DNA of 64,000 nucleotides from Melaminivora suipulveris (GTDB taxonomy: Bacteria; Pseudomonadota; Gammaproteobacteria; Burkholderiales; Burkholderiaceae_C), in assembly GCF_003008575.1 (NCBI RefSeq), contig NZ_CP027667.1, positions 3,496,001-3,560,000 on the forward strand, in the 5' to 3' direction. Of this stretch, positions 8,345 through 17,994 are shown piece after piece. Below the pieces are notes generated by a model. The model saw only the letters and a program-made list of their open reading frames with translations, searched no databases and had not been told where the DNA came from. The translations under genes and the position numbers were made by a program. Position 1 is the first letter of the stretch. Every line of letters begins with the position of its first letter.

Positions 8345-9145
8345 ATGAAGAGCATCGTGGCCGACAACACGCCTTACACGACTCAGTTGCAAGCAGGCCT
8401 TGGGCTCGTCAACGAGACCAAGACGCTGCTTGACCTGTGGTCGTCGGGAATGTCGGCAAATCAGTTGCATCAGGTCGCACTGGAATCGGGGCGATTCCCC
8501 ACTGTTACCGCACGCCGACTTCGCAACATCGTCGTCGAATGCTTCGCTCCACGCTATCTCGTGGCAGGTGGCGCACCGGCGGCACATCTCAAGCAGCTGT
8601 CCGCAACGCTATCCACGGCTGACCTGACGCAGCTCATGCTCGTATTTACGAGTCGGGCCAACCCGATCCTCGGCGACTTCGTGCGCCACGTTTACTGGGC
8701 TCGGTATGCCGGTGGATACACCCAGATTACTAATGAAGATGCGCGAACCTTTGTCGAGCGCGGCATCGATGACGGCAAGACCATCAAACGCTGGTCGGAA
8801 ACCACTGTGCGACGTGTCTCCGCCTATCTGACGGGTTGCTGCGCCGACTACGGAATGCTCGAACGTGGACTGCGCTCAAGCCGTCGCATCTTGCCGTTCC
8901 GTATTTCGCCAGCCGTGGCCGCTTACTTGGCCTTTGAACTGCACTTTTCCGGCGTAGGCGACAACGCTCTGCTGACCCACGAAGACTGGCAGTTGTTTGG
9001 CCTGGCGCGCGAAGACGTGCTGGAAGAAATCAAACGGCTCTCGCTGAAGGGACTGCTGATCGTTCAGGCTGCGGGCGACGTGATCCGCATCAGTTGGAAA
9101 CCACAAGACATGGAGACGCTCTGCGATGTCCTCACTCAAAGCTGA
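8345..9145 (+). CDS. brxA: BREX protein BrxA (DUF1819)
   Basis: A 266-residue protein of the DUF1819/BrxA family, a small helical winged-helix DNA-binding protein required in type 1 BREX. Typical features are the N-terminal ETKTLLDLWSSGMS segment, the middle FVRHVYWARYAGG block and the basic TIKRWSETTVRRVSAYL region around residue 150. The start ATG has AAGAG five bases upstream and lies 6 bp after brxE. The 3' end overlaps brxB by 20 bp. In the family BrxA is thought to bind DNA non-specifically as part of the BREX complex. Confidence 0.9.
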   Translation: MKSIVADNTPYTTQLQAGLGLVNETKTLLDLWSSGMSANQLHQVALESGRFPTVTARRLRNIVVECFAPRYLVAGGAPAAHLKQLSATLSTADLTQLMLVFTSRANPILGDFVRHVYWARYAGGYTQITNEDARTFVERGIDDGKTIKRWSETTVRRVSAYLTGCCADYGMLERGLRSSRRILPFRISPAVAAYLAFELHFSGVGDNALLTHEDWQLFGLAREDVLEEIKRLSLKGLLIVQAAGDVIRISWKPQDMETLCDVLTQS

Positions 9146-9701
9146 TTTTGACGAGTTGCGCGAGCGCATCCGGCACGGGCGGGAGCTCGGCCATGCGAGC
9201 TTCGAGCCGATCTATTACCTGGTCTTCTCGCCAGAGCAGATTCTGGAAGTGAAACGACAAACGCCTGCCTGGGTCGCCAAGCTGCATCAGGAAGGCTGGG
9301 ACGTGCATACCTTCTCCATCGTTGAGCAAATCTGGGCTTTGCTCAAAGACGATCCGTTCTGGTCGCTCTGCGTGATGGAAGACAAGTCAGCGCCACTGGA
9401 CTGGCCGCGCACCAACAAGGCACTGGCCGACATTCTGACGACGGAGAACGGCTTGCTCAAGCGGCTTGAGGAAGTCTTACAGCCGCTCGAAGGCCAGCAG
9501 AACGCGCTGCTGTTGGTCACCGACCTGGAAGCGCTGCATCCGTTCATGCGCATCGGCGCCATCGAAAGCCAGCTCCAGGGCAAGTTTCACGTGCCGACGA
9601 TTTTTCTATACCCCGGCGTACGAACCGGCAAAACGCGCCTGAAGTTTCTCGGCTTCTACCCGGAAGATGGCAATTACCGCTCCGTACACGTTGGCGGCTG
9701 A
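9126..9701 (+). CDS. brxB: BREX protein BrxB (DUF1788)
   Basis: A 191-residue DUF1788 protein. Recognisable blocks are the ASFEPIYYLVFSPEQIL N-terminal strand-helix, the LLVTDLEALHPFMRIGAIESQLQG core around residue 140, and the PTIFLYPGVRTGKTRLKFLGFY C-terminal block that also occurs in BREX ATPase-associated proteins. BrxB is a core BREX component and partner of BrxC in the defence complex; no enzymatic activity is established. The start overlaps the end of brxA by 20 bp and its stop lies 28 bp before the chosen brxC start. Confidence 0.92.
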   Translation: MSSLKADFDELRERIRHGRELGHASFEPIYYLVFSPEQILEVKRQTPAWVAKLHQEGWDVHTFSIVEQIWALLKDDPFWSLCVMEDKSAPLDWPRTNKALADILTTENGLLKRLEEVLQPLEGQQNALLLVTDLEALHPFMRIGAIESQLQGKFHVPTIFLYPGVRTGKTRLKFLGFYPEDGNYRSVHVGG

Positions 9702-9729
9702 ACAGACAAAAGAATCCTGGGACAAATTT

Positions 9730-12700
9730 ATGACGATCCGCTCACTCTTCGATCCAAGCAAGGACATCTACCGGACCATCGAGAAGGTCATTACCTACGG
9801 CGCGTCGACCGATGCCCGCCTGAAGGCCGAGATCTCCGAATACGTGGTCACCGAGAGCATCGAGGAGCAATTCCGTAAGCTCCTCGATCGCATGCAGCTC
9901 GCGATGGAGTCCGGTGGCGAAAACGAGGTGGGCGTCTGGGTCTCCGGCTTCTATGGCTCAGGTAAGAGCTCGTTCACCAAGTACCTCGGCCTGGCGTTTG
10001 ATGATCAGTGCGCCATCGACGGCACCCCATTCATCAACCACCTGCAGGATCGTCTGCACAAGCCACAGACCAAAGCGCTCCTCAGCACTGTGGCAAAGCG
10101 CTTCCCAGCGGCTGTGGTCATGCTCGACCTTGCCAGCGAAATGCTCGCCGGTGCCACGATGGAAGACGTTTCCACCGTCCTCTACTTCAAAGTTCTTCAG
10201 TGGGCTGGCTACTCGCGCAACCTCAAGGTGGCAGCTTTCGAGCGCATGGTCGAGAAGGATGGTCGCACGCCCGAACTGCACGAGTGCATCGCGCAGGCAC
10301 TGCCGGGTGCGACCTGGGCCCGCGTGCAAAACAACCCGCTCGCCATCGACGGGCTGATCCCCAAGATCGCCCACGAGATGTACCCGGCACTCTTCCCCGA
10401 GGCCAAGTCCTTCTCGTCCAGCACGGAGGGCTTCTTCCAATTCGAAGACCAGCGCGTGCAGGAGATGATCGACATCGTCCGCGAGAAGAGCGGCAAGCAG
10501 AACATCATCTTCATCGTCGACGAAGTCGGCCAGTATGTGGCCTCGCGTGACAACCTGATTCTCAACCTCGATGGCCTGGCCAAGAACCTCAAGCGGCTGG
10601 GCGACGGCAAAGCCTGGATCATCTCTACCGCGCAGCAGACCCTTACCGAGGACGACCCCCGCGCAGCCCTGAACTCGGACAAGCTCTACAAGCTGAAAGA
10701 TCGCTTCCCGATCCAGATCGACCTCGAATCGAGTGACATCAAAGAGATCTGCTATCGCCGCCTGCTCGGCAAGTCACCGGCTGGCGAGACCGAACTGGGC
10801 AAGCTGTTCGATGCCCATGGTCAGGCCCTGCGACACAACACCAAGCTGCAAGACGCCAAGTATTACGACGCGGACTTCAGCAAAGAGAGTTTCACCAATC
10901 TCTACCCGTTCCTGCCGGCGCACTTCGACATCCTGCTGCACCTACTCGGCGCGCTCGCAAAGTCCACCGGCGGCATCGGTCTACGCTCTGCGATCAAGGT
11001 AATCCAGGATGTCCTGAAAGGTGAAGGCGGTTCCAAGGCCATGGCCGATCAGCCCGTGGGCTGGCTGGCCACCACGGTGACGCTGTACGACGAACTGGAA
11101 AAGGACATCCGCCGCGCCTTCACGTCCATCCACCAGGCGGTTGGCAAGGTCCAGATTCGCTTCCCGGATTCGCAGCTCCATCAGGACATTGCCAAGTCTG
11201 TCGCCGTACTGCAGATCCTCGGCAACCTGCCGGTGTCGGTGCAGAACGTCGCCAGTTTGATGCACCCGTCCATCACTGCAGCATCGCAGCTCGACACGGT
11301 CAAGAAGGCCGTTGAAGAAATGTTGGGCGATGTGCATGTGCCGTTGGGCGAGAAAGACGGCAACCTTGTTTTCCTCAGCGAAAAGCTGCGTGACATCGAA
11401 CAAGAACGCGGTGCCATTGCGCTGCGCACTGTCGATGTGAAGCGCATCTTCAACGATGCACTGCGCGAGTCCTTCGATCCGCTGCCCCGCGTCAGCCTCC
11501 ACGGCACCATGGCCGTTGCGACTGGCCTGAAGGTTCAGGCCGGCAGCGCCATCACCAGCCTGGCGGGCGACAACAATGCGATCCAAACCGTCGTAGAGCT
11601 GGTGCCTGCCAGTGACTACGAGGCTGCCAAGAACCGGATGCTGGACGACTCCCGCAGCCGCGCCGGTCGCAATGTCATCGGCCTTCTGACGCGGTCAAAC
11701 ACGGACCTCGACGACCTGGCCAACGAAATCTATCGCTGCCAGCGCATCGCCGAGCTGCACCGCAACGAGCCCGACCAAGAGGTCAAGGACTACTGCTCCG
11801 GCCAGCTCGACCGCGCTGCCAAGCTCGCCACACAACTGCAAAGCAAGATCAAGCAGACCCTGCAAGCCGGTTCATTTGTCTTCCGGGGGCAGGCCACCGC
11901 CGTGTCGGCGTTGAATGCCGACCTGCTGGAAGCCGCCAAGAAGCTGCTTGCCGACGTGGCCAACCAGGTTTTCGACCGTTACGTCGAAGCGCCGGTACGC
12001 GCTGGCACCGACACCGCCGAGAAATTCCTCAAGGTGGCCAACCCCGCCGCCATCAGCAGCACGCTGGACCCGCTCAGCCTGGTGCAAACCGTGGCGGGGC
12101 GCGCCTCGTTCAAGACCGACCACAAGGCGATGATCAGCATCCGCGACTACATCGACAAGCGCGGCACGGTCGATGGCAAGCGCCTGCTCGACGATTTCAG
12201 CAGCGACCCGTTCGGCTGGTCGCCGGACACCACGCGCTACATCGTGGCCGCCATGCTCATGGCGGGCGAAATAAAGCTCAAGGTCTCGGGGCGTGAAGTC
12301 ACGGCTGCTGGGCAGCAGGCGATCGATGCGCTGAAGACCAACAACTCGTTCAAGCAGATCGGCGTCGCACTGCGCGACGAGCGCCCATCCATCGAAACCC
12401 TCGGTCGGGCGGCAGAGCGACTCTCTGAGCTGGTCGGTGACATGGTTATCCCGCTGGAGCAGGAAATCAGCAAGGCGGCGGCTAAGCACTTCCCGCGCTT
12501 CCAGCACGATTACGGCTCACTGGCCGAAAAGCTCAGCGGCCTTGAGCTGGCGGGCAGTGACCGCATCCGCACCTTGAACCAGGACATTGCCGACGTTCTG
12601 TTTACCGATGCTTCCGACGCCCCGCAGCGTCTGGGTGCCGAAACCTCCGCCATTTACGACAACCTCAAGTGGGCGCTGGAAGTAAAACGGGTGCTCGACA

Positions 12701-13371
12701 ACGGTCTCGACGCCACGCTGCGTGACTTGCAAACTCATCGCCGCGATATCGAAGCACTGCCCGATACCGGTGTGCCAGGGGAACTGCGCCGCGAACTCAG
12801 CGAAGACCTGGAAACCCTGTCAGAGCGCCTGGGCCAAGAAGACTTCTACAAACACAGCGCAGACTTCAATTCGCAGCTCACCCACTTGAAGGGGCGCGTG
12901 CGCGATGCCGTCATCACACTCTCCGACCAGCAAAAGTTGCGTCTGAAGGAAGGCGTCGAAGACCTTCAGCGCATCCCCGAGTGGGAAGAACTCACCCAAG
13001 AGGAACGCGGCAACGCCGTGAATCGTCTGGACGGGCTCGCCCTGGCCGCGACCCAAGACCTGGCCGGGCTCAAAAAGCTGCTGGCGCGCGACTACGACAT
13101 CAACAGCACCCTCGACGATCTGAAACGGTCGATCCAGCGTCAGGGTCAGGAACGCCTGCGTCAGCGCATGGAGGAAGAGCGGGCCAAGACAGGCGAGAAA
13201 GGCCCGGCCAAGCTCACCAAGTCAATCGCAGTGCCGGTGAAGATGACCTCTGCAGCAGACATCGACGCGCTGATTCAACAACTCAATGAAATCAAGGTAC
13301 AGCTCGGCCTCTACTCCGAGATCGAGGTCTCTCTGGTGGTCGGTGATCAACCTGGAACGGGTGGGAGTTAA
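9730..13371 (+). CDS. brxC: BREX P-loop ATPase BrxC
   Basis: A very large (~1213-residue) ATPase, the usual size for BrxC. The opening MTIRSLFDPSKDIYRTIEKVI is characteristic; an in-frame ATG at 9667 lies inside brxB and would add an unrelated leader, so I prefer 9730. The Walker A motif GFYGSGKSS is near residues 73-81 and a Walker B-like IIFIVDEVGQY near residue 260. The C-terminal third is rich in heptad-like helices and Glu/Arg (coiled coil). BrxC is essential for BREX defence and for methylation by PglX; it is thought to be the motor or assembly ATPase of the complex. The next gene begins 2 bp after its stop codon. Confidence 0.95.
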   Translation: MTIRSLFDPSKDIYRTIEKVITYGASTDARLKAEISEYVVTESIEEQFRKLLDRMQLAMESGGENEVGVWVSGFYGSGKSSFTKYLGLAFDDQCAIDGTPFINHLQDRLHKPQTKALLSTVAKRFPAAVVMLDLASEMLAGATMEDVSTVLYFKVLQWAGYSRNLKVAAFERMVEKDGRTPELHECIAQALPGATWARVQNNPLAIDGLIPKIAHEMYPALFPEAKSFSSSTEGFFQFEDQRVQEMIDIVREKSGKQNIIFIVDEVGQYVASRDNLILNLDGLAKNLKRLGDGKAWIISTAQQTLTEDDPRAALNSDKLYKLKDRFPIQIDLESSDIKEICYRRLLGKSPAGETELGKLFDAHGQALRHNTKLQDAKYYDADFSKESFTNLYPFLPAHFDILLHLLGALAKSTGGIGLRSAIKVIQDVLKGEGGSKAMADQPVGWLATTVTLYDELEKDIRRAFTSIHQAVGKVQIRFPDSQLHQDIAKSVAVLQILGNLPVSVQNVASLMHPSITAASQLDTVKKAVEEMLGDVHVPLGEKDGNLVFLSEKLRDIEQERGAIALRTVDVKRIFNDALRESFDPLPRVSLHGTMAVATGLKVQAGSAITSLAGDNNAIQTVVELVPASDYEAAKNRMLDDSRSRAGRNVIGLLTRSNTDLDDLANEIYRCQRIAELHRNEPDQEVKDYCSGQLDRAAKLATQLQSKIKQTLQAGSFVFRGQATAVSALNADLLEAAKKLLADVANQVFDRYVEAPVRAGTDTAEKFLKVANPAAISSTLDPLSLVQTVAGRASFKTDHKAMISIRDYIDKRGTVDGKRLLDDFSSDPFGWSPDTTRYIVAAMLMAGEIKLKVSGREVTAAGQQAIDALKTNNSFKQIGVALRDERPSIETLGRAAERLSELVGDMVIPLEQEISKAAAKHFPRFQHDYGSLAEKLSGLELAGSDRIRTLNQDIADVLFTDASDAPQRLGAETSAIYDNLKWALEVKRVLDNGLDATLRDLQTHRRDIEALPDTGVPGELRRELSEDLETLSERLGQEDFYKHSADFNSQLTHLKGRVRDAVITLSDQQKLRLKEGVEDLQRIPEWEELTQEERGNAVNRLDGLALAATQDLAGLKKLLARDYDINSTLDDLKRSIQRQGQERLRQRMEEERAKTGEKGPAKLTKSIAVPVKMTSAADIDALIQQLNEIKVQLGLYSEIEVSLVVGDQPGTGGS

Positions 13372-13373
13372 GG

Positions 13374-16112
13374 ATGGAAGTGACCAGCGAATCCAGGCAA
13401 CACATCGAGCACCTTGCAGAGGAGGCACTGACCCAGCTTGACAGCATCGCTGCAGCAGCAAAGAGCAAGCTACACGATGGGCGAACGCTCGGCTCCGATG
13501 CATTGGCGAGCATCAACACCATGACGTCCAGCTCGGCTGTGCAGCGGCTAGACCAGATCAATCAGGCGAATCGAGACAGTTATTCCGTGCTGGAAAGGGA
13601 GCCAGCGATTGCTCGTGTTGTCGTCGCGGACGAGGAAGGTGAAGAGCGCACCTACTACATCTGCCGCACTACACCGATAACGGGCTTTCCCAACCTGGCC
13701 AGCTACCGCGCGCCAGTCGGCCGGCTGGCTTCCCTGTCAGTGGGAGCCGAATTCACCCTGCCCAACGGCGATGTCGTCGAGGTCCTAGAACGCGCCCAAC
13801 TTCGACCCTCCGCACTGGCTGATGGCTGGGATTCACGCGACACCGTGGTGGAGGCCGAGCATTTCGGTCCACTCACCATCGAGTCGCTGCGAGCGCTACT
13901 GACTGAGGTTGCCGGAGAAGAAGTCACCGAAGACCTTTTGGGTCAACTGCTGGCTGAAGAAACCGTCAAGGCCAACATCATCGACGGCGTGCGCCGCAGC
14001 GTCATCACCAAGATGGGGCTGCGCGATCAGCCCGTTCTGGATCAGTACCAGGATGAGATCTTCCGTCTTCCCCTCGACAAGCGCTTGCTGATTCTTGGCC
14101 CGCCCGGCACGGGTAAGACGACAACCCTGATCCGCCGCCTTGGCCAGAAGCTCGACACCGACTTCCTGGAGGAAGGCGAACAACGTCTGGTTGAGACGGT
14201 GGCTACTGCCCAGGGCGTCGCGCACGCCAACAGTTGGCTGATGTTCACGCCCACCGAGTTGCTCAAGCAGTACCTCAAAGAAGCGTTTGCGCGCGAAGAC
14301 GTTCCCGCCTCCGATCTGCGCATCAGAACCTGGCAGGACTATCGGCGCGAGCTGGCCAGAAACGCTTTCGGCGTCCTCCGAACCGCGGCGGGTGGCGGCA
14401 CCTTTGTGCTGAAAGACAGCTTGCCAAGCCTGAGCGCAGAGGCGCTGGATCGCCCGATCCAGTGGTTCGATGACTTCAATATGTGGCAGCGCAACGCCTA
14501 CGTGCAAGAGCTGCATGAAGCGGCCAACATGCTCCGCAAAGCCAAGGCACCAGAAGTCCAGAGCTTGGGCGAGCGGCTGCACAGCATCCTGGCACAAGCG
14601 GGCGATGGCGCGTTGGCGTCCACCTTCGGATCGATGGCAGCCGAGCTCCCCAAAGTGCAGACGCTCGTCGCCAGCCTGAAAGAAGCCTCCGACGGCAAGA
14701 TCAAAGCCGCGCTTAACCTCCAACTCAACCGCAATCGAGGTTTCCTCGATGAGCTGGCGCGCTTCATCGATGGCCTGCAACAAGCCCAGACCATCGATAC
14801 CGACGAGCAAGACGACCTCGATGCCGACGAGGAAGAAGACGCCACGACACCTCGCACCGGTCGCGCCGCTGCGCTCAACGCCTACATGCAAGCGGTACGC
14901 GCCCAAGCGAGAGCAGCCGCATCCAAGCGCACGGTCAGCAAAACATCTCGCAACGGCAAAATCATCGAATGGCTGGCCGATCGTGGTCTGACGGAAGCCG
15001 ACCGCGCCGAAGTGGGAGCGAGTCTGCTGGTGCAGACCAACGCGCGCCGCTTCGCGAATCCGGTCAAACGCTATCTCGACGGCATTCCGAAGCGCTACCG
15101 TGCGTTCCGGCGTGAACGCCAACAAGCCCGGAGCTGGTATCGAGACGAAGGCTTCGATGCCCGCGATATTCATCCACTCGAACTGGACATTGTCCTGCTC
15201 GCCATCCTGCGCGCCGCAGGCGACCTGATCAGCCGGCCGAACGTCCTGCGGGATATCGACAGCCCCGCTTGGTCTGCACTTCAGCCCATCCTCAGCCATT
15301 ACCGCAACCAGGTCTTGGTGGATGAGGCAACCGACTTTTCGCCCATTCAGTTGGCCTGCATGGCCGCCCTGGCGCATCCACGGCTGCGCTCGTTCTTTGC
15401 CTGCGGCGACTTCAACCAACGCCTGACCACCTGGGGTGCGCGATCTGCCGACGAAATGAAGTGGGTCTTTGCCGACTTCGACATCAAAGAGATCACCGTC
15501 TCCTACCGGCAGAGCAAGCAACTGAACGATCTGGCTCGCGCCATGATCCGCGCCGTCGGCGGCACCGAGCAGAGTGTCAGCTTACCCCCACATGTGGACA
15601 GTGGCGGCGTAGCGCCCGCGCTCCTGGAGCATGCCTCCGACACACCAATCGTGATCAGTTGGCTGGCAGACCGCATCCGAGAGATCGAACGCTTCGTCGG
15701 CCAACTGCCGTCCACCGCCATCTTTGTAAATGCACAAGACGACGTTCCCGCAGTGGCGGAAGCGCTGAATGCCGCCTTGGCCGAGCACAACATACCTGTG
15801 ATCGCATCGGATGGGAGAACGGTGGGCCAAGAAGGTAACGTGCGCGTCTTCGACATCCAGCACATCAAGGGCCTGGAGTTCGAAGCGGTGTTCTTCGTGG
15901 GCATCGACCAGCTCGCGGCAAAGCATCCGGCACTGTTCGACAAATACCTGTACGTGGGCACCACACGGGCGGCCACTTACCTGGGCGTGACCTGCGACGG
16001 GGTTCTGCCACCCGCCATCGACAGCCTGCGCCCTCACTTTGGCCAGAACTGGCAAGCGCCAGGTTCACCGCAAGCGGTCACGGAACAAGAGGAATCGATT
16101 GATGGCTTTTGA
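13374..16112 (+). CDS. UvrD/Rep-like superfamily 1 helicase within the BREX operon
   Basis: A 912-residue SF1 helicase-like protein. Motif I (Walker A) GPPGTGKTTTL is near residue 241, motif II reads VDEATDFSP (~residue 645), a motif IV-like VSYRQSKQLN is near 710, motif V is IKGLEFEAVFFVG (~840) and motif VI YVGTTRA (~865). The ~240 residues before motif I are unlike UvrD and carry an N-terminal coiled coil and a small beta-rich domain. The gene starts 2 bp after brxC with a GGGAG ribosome-binding site and overlaps pglX by 11 bp, so it is an integral member of the transcript. Helicases of other superfamilies (BrxH types) replace or accompany BrxL in other BREX subtypes; here a UvrD-like enzyme occurs together with BrxL. 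Its role is inferred to be DNA translocation or unwinding during defence. Confidence 0.85.
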   Translation: MEVTSESRQHIEHLAEEALTQLDSIAAAAKSKLHDGRTLGSDALASINTMTSSSAVQRLDQINQANRDSYSVLEREPAIARVVVADEEGEERTYYICRTTPITGFPNLASYRAPVGRLASLSVGAEFTLPNGDVVEVLERAQLRPSALADGWDSRDTVVEAEHFGPLTIESLRALLTEVAGEEVTEDLLGQLLAEETVKANIIDGVRRSVITKMGLRDQPVLDQYQDEIFRLPLDKRLLILGPPGTGKTTTLIRRLGQKLDTDFLEEGEQRLVETVATAQGVAHANSWLMFTPTELLKQYLKEAFAREDVPASDLRIRTWQDYRRELARNAFGVLRTAAGGGTFVLKDSLPSLSAEALDRPIQWFDDFNMWQRNAYVQELHEAANMLRKAKAPEVQSLGERLHSILAQAGDGALASTFGSMAAELPKVQTLVASLKEASDGKIKAALNLQLNRNRGFLDELARFIDGLQQAQTIDTDEQDDLDADEEEDATTPRTGRAAALNAYMQAVRAQARAAASKRTVSKTSRNGKIIEWLADRGLTEADRAEVGASLLVQTNARRFANPVKRYLDGIPKRYRAFRRERQQARSWYRDEGFDARDIHPLELDIVLLAILRAAGDLISRPNVLRDIDSPAWSALQPILSHYRNQVLVDEATDFSPIQLACMAALAHPRLRSFFACGDFNQRLTTWGARSADEMKWVFADFDIKEITVSYRQSKQLNDLARAMIRAVGGTEQSVSLPPHVDSGGVAPALLEHASDTPIVISWLADRIREIERFVGQLPSTAIFVNAQDDVPAVAEALNAALAEHNIPVIASDGRTVGQEGNVRVFDIQHIKGLEFEAVFFVGIDQLAAKHPALFDKYLYVGTTRAATYLGVTCDGVLPPAIDSLRPHFGQNWQAPGSPQAVTEQEESIDGF

Positions 16113-17994
16113 CCAAGCAACAAGAAACCGCCTGCAGCGCTTCGTCAACGACGCGCGCCGTGTGCTGGAAGAAGAATTCACCCGCCAGCTGCAGAACGAC
16201 TTTGGGCTGGACCCGAACTCGGGCACCGTGGCCGAGTTGGCCAGCCTGAGGCACATCAACGACGCCCAGCGCGAAACCGCCCGCATCCTGCGCGACACCC
16301 TGGCGCACTACACCGCCAGTGGCGACATGAACGCCATGCAGGGCTTGGATCGCATCGTGCGCGAGCAAGCCTTTACCGTGCTCAACCGCCTGGCCGCGCT
16401 GCGCATGGCCGAGGCGCGCGGCCTGTTGGTGGAATCAGTGGGCAACGGCTTCCAGGCCAAGGGATTCCAGCTCTACGCACGCCTGGCCGGCACCGGCCTG
16501 GGTGAAACCGGCGATGCCTACCGCGTGTACCTGTTCAGCGTGTTCGATGAACTCGCCCAAGACCTGCCGGGCCTGTTCGACCGCTATTCGCCGCAGGGCC
16601 GCCTGTTCCCGCGCGAGGCTGCACTGCTGCAAGTACTGACCCTGATCAACGATGCCGACATTGCCCCGCTCTGGAGCGAGGATGAAACCATCGGCTGGAT
16701 CTACCAGTACTTCAACTCCAAGGAAGAGCGCAAGGCGATGCGCGATGCCAGTCAGGCACCGCGCAACAGCCGAGAACTGGCGGTACGCAACCAGTTCTTC
16801 ACGCCGCGCTATGTGGTCGAGTTTCTGGTGGACAACACCCTCGGGCGTCTCTGGTTCAATGCCACCGGCGGGCAAACAGATTTGCGCGATCGCTGCCAAT
16901 ACCTGCTGGTGAAGCCGGACGAAATGCCGCAAGCCGCCACCAAGCTGCGCGACCCGCGCACGCTCAAGCTGCTGGACCCGGCCTGCGGCTCCATGCACTT
17001 TGGTCTGTATGCCTTCGACTTGTTCACGGAGATTTACCGCGAGGCCTGGGCATGGGAGCGACAAAACGGCCCCGGCTCGCTGGATGTTTCCACCCAGCCC
17101 CAGGCCGCACTCAAGCCCCTGAGCCAGACCTACGAGTATGAGGAAACATTTTTGCGCGACGTGCCGCGCCTGATCATCGAGCACAACATCTATGGCGTGG
17201 ACATCGACCCGCGCGCCGCCCAGATCGCATCGTTGGCGCTGTGGCTGCGGGCCCAGCGCGCCTGGCACGATGCAGGGGTGAAGGCCAAAGACCGCCCGCT
17301 AATCGGGCGGGGCCATGTGGTCGCCGCCATTGCGCCGCCGGCAGAGCGTGAGTTGCGAAAGCAGTTTGCTGCCAACCTTGATCAACGCGACGCCGAGCTC
17401 TTCGAGAAGACCCTGCAACTGCTCAAGGGCCTGCCGGAGCTCGGAGTGCTGCTCCAGGTCGAACGCGAGCTACCGAACTTGATTCGCCAGGTCTATGTGG
17501 GCAAGGGCACCGGCCTGTTTGCCCAACAGGAGCAAGAGAACTGGCAGCAAGCAGAGGCACGGCTGCGTGAGGCACTTACCGAATTTGCCCAGGCTGCGAA
17601 ATCCACCTACCAAGGGCGGCTTTTTGCACAGGATGCCTTGCAAGGTCTTCGGCTCATCGATCTATGCCGTGAAGTGTTCGATGTCGTGGTGATGAATCCG
17701 CCTTTTGGCGAGCTGAGTGAGAGCGTCAAGAAATACCTGGAAGGCGCTTATCCCAATTCAAAGACCAATTTACTCACAATTTTCGTAGAGCGCGGTATCT
17801 CTTTACTCAGAAATGAGGGGCGGTTGGGGGCCATTACATCCAGAACATCATTCTTTCTCTCTAGTTACAAGAAATGGCGAAAGAACGTACTGCTCGAAAA
17901 TACGAGACTCTGCGAGTTCATTGATCTCGGTGAGGGCGTTCTTGATGACGCAAATGTAGAGGTTGCAGCGTATTGCCTGGAGGTCAACCGATAA
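16102..17994 (+). CDS. pglX: BREX adenine methyltransferase PglX, N-terminal polypeptide
   Basis: The first 630 residues of the BREX DNA adenine N6-methyltransferase. The SAM-binding motif appears as DPACGSMHFG near residue 292 and the catalytic NPPF as VVMNPPFGE near residue 530. The N-terminal helical region (residues 1-250) is the usual PglX dimer/DNA-binding part. Start at ATG 16102, preceded by AAGAGGA. PglX modifies one strand of a short asymmetric site to mark self DNA. The frame ends at TAA (17992-17994), whereas PglX is normally about 1200 residues; the remainder is in the next frame. This half holds all catalytic motifs but lacks the target-recognition region. Confidence 0.9.
   Translation: MAFDQATRNRLQRFVNDARRVLEEEFTRQLQNDFGLDPNSGTVAELASLRHINDAQRETARILRDTLAHYTASGDMNAMQGLDRIVREQAFTVLNRLAALRMAEARGLLVESVGNGFQAKGFQLYARLAGTGLGETGDAYRVYLFSVFDELAQDLPGLFDRYSPQGRLFPREAALLQVLTLINDADIAPLWSEDETIGWIYQYFNSKEERKAMRDASQAPRNSRELAVRNQFFTPRYVVEFLVDNTLGRLWFNATGGQTDLRDRCQYLLVKPDEMPQAATKLRDPRTLKLLDPACGSMHFGLYAFDLFTEIYREAWAWERQNGPGSLDVSTQPQAALKPLSQTYEYEETFLRDVPRLIIEHNIYGVDIDPRAAQIASLALWLRAQRAWHDAGVKAKDRPLIGRGHVVAAIAPPAERELRKQFAANLDQRDAELFEKTLQLLKGLPELGVLLQVERELPNLIRQVYVGKGTGLFAQQEQENWQQAEARLREALTEFAQAAKSTYQGRLFAQDALQGLRLIDLCREVFDVVVMNPPFGELSESVKKYLEGAYPNSKTNLLTIFVERGISLLRNEGRLGAITSRTSFFLSSYKKWRKNVLLENTRLCEFIDLGEGVLDDANVEVAAYCLEVNR

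Noticed and set aside
13896-15521. A 541-codon minus-strand frame inside the helicase gene
   Set aside because: Antisense shadow of a gene with clear SF1 motifs; no ribosome-binding site or family similarity.
17818-17829. GGGG and GGGGG runs in pglX as a phase-variation tract explaining the split
   Set aside because: The PglX family sequence continues in the original frame for another 50 residues past these runs, so the frame change is not located there.
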